Virus record (IMG/VR): IMGVR_UViG_3300040801_003241
Span: 1-21,879 of that record
DNA length: 21,879 bases
Strand: one strand, 5' to 3'
Origin: a virus
In this document: positions 20,581-21,879 of the stretch, piece after piece
Layout: each line of letters opens with the position of its first letter
Numbering within the stretch: the stretch's first letter is position 1
Translations under genes and position numbers: made by a program
Notes under the pieces: model-generated
Databases searched by the model: none
Told to the model about the DNA's origin: nothing
The model's input: the letters and a program-made list of their open reading frames with translations, nothing else

Positions 20581-20607
20581 TGCCCCATTGGAAGAAGGAG
20601 ACCACCC

Positions 20608-21318
20608 ATGACCGACCAATCCAAAATCCTCGACCGTATCCGCAAGGTGCTCGCGCTCGCCGAGGGGACCAACAATCCCGCCGAGGCCGAGACCATGATG
20701 GCCAAGGTGCAGGCGATGCTCGATGAGCATAACTTCACGCTTCTGGACGTCGCCTCGGCGTCGGACGATCCCATAGGGACCGACATGCGCGCCGCGCATT
20801 GCTACGTGTCTAACTCCTGGATCAAGAAGGTGGCCGGCCCGCTCGCTCGCCTCTACGGCTGCCGCATCGTCATCACCGAGATCGGCAACAAGATTTACAT
20901 CTCGATCTCGGGCCGGGAGTCCGGGCGCGTGACGTGGTCGCTGATGCTGCCCTTCGTCCTCGATCAGGTCAAGGCCGAGGCGAAGAAGCTGCGCGAGGCG
21001 GACATCGCGCTGTATGGCGAGCCCTCGGTGAAGGGGATCGGCGTCTACCAGCGCGCGGTCGGCAACGCCCTTTCGGGCCGCCTGTGGACCATGGTTCACG
21101 AACAGGACGCTCGCGAGGCGGGCCGCGTCGCCAACGGGGAGCGCGCTCTGGTCCCCGTCGATCTGGTTGAGGCCGAGATGTCGAGGGCCTTCCCGTCGCT
21201 CTCGACTTCGAGGGCTCGCGCGCTCTCGACCACGCCCGAGGCTCGCCGGGCTGCCGCCAACGTCTCGGTGCATCGCCAGACGGGCGGGTCCGCGGCGGCG
21301 ATGATCGGACGCTCTTGA
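20608..21318 (+). CDS. DUF2786-containing protein
   Basis: 236 residues, with AAGGAG and ACCACCCATG at the start. Residues 5-48 (ILDRIRKVLALAE, TNNPAEAETMMAKVQAML, EHNF) match DUF2786, a small helical domain of unknown function found in phages and bacteria. The next 100 residues (WIKKVAGPLARLYGCRIVI, YISISGRES, TWSLMLPFVLDQVKAEAKKL) look like the alpha/beta domain that often follows it. The C-terminal 60 residues are Ser/Arg/Ala-rich and probably disordered. No catalytic motif is apparent. The last bases overlap the -35 region of the following promoter. Confidence 0.88.
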   Translation: MTDQSKILDRIRKVLALAEGTNNPAEAETMMAKVQAMLDEHNFTLLDVASASDDPIGTDMRAAHCYVSNSWIKKVAGPLARLYGCRIVITEIGNKIYISISGRESGRVTWSLMLPFVLDQVKAEAKKLREADIALYGEPSVKGIGVYQRAVGNALSGRLWTMVHEQDAREAGRVANGERALVPVDLVEAEMSRAFPSLSTSRARALSTTPEARRAAANVSVHRQTGGSAAAMIGRS

Positions 21319-21344
21319 TATCAACTCACGCCTTGCGATAGGAT
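21315..21344 (+). promoter_or_regulatory. Promoter with palindromic -35 region for the 21382 gene
   Basis: TTGATA (21315-21320), 18-base spacer, TAGGAT (21339-21344), 37 bases before the ATG. TTGATATCAA is a perfect 10-base palindrome over the -35 box, followed by CTCA as in the 17929 promoter. Confidence 0.62.
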
Positions 21345-21381
21345 CGCAGGGCGTAACCACCACCTGGAAAGGACCACCACC

Positions 21382-21594
21382 ATGAACGACCTGATGACTA
21401 CCCTTTCGCACGCCGCGGTCGCGTGCCTTGATCACGCAGTGTTCTACGTCCCTGCGAACCACCCCAACCACCACGCCGTGGTCGAGCAGCTGTCAGCCTT
21501 TGGGCTGCGGCTCGCTCGGCAGGAGGGCTTCGCATATGAGCGGCACGCCGACGCCAAGGGGACCCGCCTCACCTTCGGGAGGGAGATGGAATGA
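21382..21594 (+). CDS. Small phage protein, 70 residues
   Basis: The ATG at 21382 follows AAAGGACCACCACC. The N-terminal helix (LMTTLSHAAVACLDHAVFYV) is followed by a His/Asn stretch (NHPNHHAVVEQL) and strands (AYERHADAKGTRLTFG). Several histidines could bind metal, but no known motif is present. It overlaps the next gene as ATGA. Unknown function. Confidence 0.78.
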   Translation: MNDLMTTLSHAAVACLDHAVFYVPANHPNHHAVVEQLSAFGLRLARQEGFAYERHADAKGTRLTFGREME

Positions 21595-21875
21595 CGAAAA
21601 CACATAGACTTATCCCGAACGTCGAGTACAAGCGGCTCGTTGAACGTGTCGGGCCAGCGGCTGCCGCTATCCTCATGGGGATCAGCCAGTCGCAGGCCAG
21701 CGCCCTCAAGGGTCAGGACGAGATCCGAGCGGTCTACGAGAAGTATGCCGGCGTCCTGAACCGGCAACAGGTTGGCCCTCCGGCCCTGCTCGCGGTCAAG
21801 GTCCCGGCCGACAAGGTCGAGATGGTCAAGATGTTCTTGAAGGGGGCCGAGTGCGGCTTCATGGAGTGGAAATGA
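21591..21875 (+). CDS. Small HTH-like protein, 94 residues
   Basis: Starts at an ATGA overlap with GGGAGG upstream. Residues 14-35 (LVERVGPAAAAILMGISQSQ, then ASALKG) read like a helix-turn-helix with the Ala/Gly turn and Ser-Gln recognition start of Cro-type proteins. The second half (VKVPADKVEMVKMFLKGAECGF) is a separate helix-strand segment. A DNA-binding regulator or accessory is plausible; certainty is moderate. An ATG at 21875 overlapping this stop (TGATGAG) suggests that another gene begins at the right edge of the window. Confidence 0.75.
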   Translation: MTKTHRLIPNVEYKRLVERVGPAAAAILMGISQSQASALKGQDEIRAVYEKYAGVLNRQQVGPPALLAVKVPADKVEMVKMFLKGAECGFMEWK

Positions 21876-21879
21876 TGAG

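Noticed and set aside
20491-21474. 327-codon minus-strand frame opposite the DUF2786 gene
   Set aside because: Typical GC-rich antisense frame (Arg, Gly, His, Asp rich), spanning two promoters and several well-formed plus-strand genes.

Overview
The window looks like the replication and DNA-modification half of a tailed-phage genome (or a prophage) with a GC-rich genome, most likely infecting a GC-rich Gram-negative, probably proteobacterial, host. Evidence for a phage is the density of very small genes joined by ATGA or TGATG overlaps, a family A DNA polymerase, a DUF669-type ssDNA-binding protein, a Sak4-like ATPase, a Cas4/RecB-like nuclease, a DUF3987-type primase-helicase, and the absence of any housekeeping, rRNA or tRNA gene. 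No integrase, terminase or structural gene lies inside the window, so lifestyle cannot be judged. The gene set resembles siphophages known to carry 7-deazaguanine DNA, but a taxon cannot be assigned without searches.

Layout: (1) 1-7764, minus strand. From a promoter near 7810-7837 the order is: small conserved protein, queE, queD, folE, queC, dpdA, a sliding-clamp-like protein, DNA polymerase, then two secreted proteins separated by a perfect hairpin. (2) 7969-9087, plus strand: four small genes, with a terminator and a second promoter between the first and second. (3) 9084-14441, minus strand: recombination/replication block (three small proteins, Sak4-like ATPase, DUF669 ssDNA-binding protein, RNase H, Cas4-like nuclease, SF2 helicase, small Cys protein). 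(4) 14587-21875, plus strand: small HTH-like protein, primase-helicase, a roughly 300-base AT-rich iteron region that is a candidate origin, a resolvase-like nuclease, and a long run of small genes including a HExxH metalloprotease-like protein and a DUF2786 protein. Blocks 1/2 and 3/4 diverge from promoter regions; blocks 2/3 converge on a shared CTAG stop.

The main biological system is the left operon. FolE, QueD, QueE and QueC together convert GTP to preQ0 (7-cyano-7-deazaguanine), and DpdA is the Tgt-related enzyme that exchanges guanine in DNA for such a base. No tRNA-queuosine enzyme (QueF, QueA, Tgt) is present, so the predicted product is a 7-deazaguanine in phage DNA, protecting it from host restriction. 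The QueC has lost all four zinc-site cysteines and the QueD has lost two of the three canonical zinc histidines, so the exact base is an open question.

Regulation is unusually readable: sigma70-like promoters fall into recurring types (TTGCAT-17-TATNTT; TTGANNTCAA/18/TAGGAT), and the block 3/4 divergent region has an inverted repeat whose two arms are the two -35 boxes. All identifications come from reading the sequence; no database search was run.
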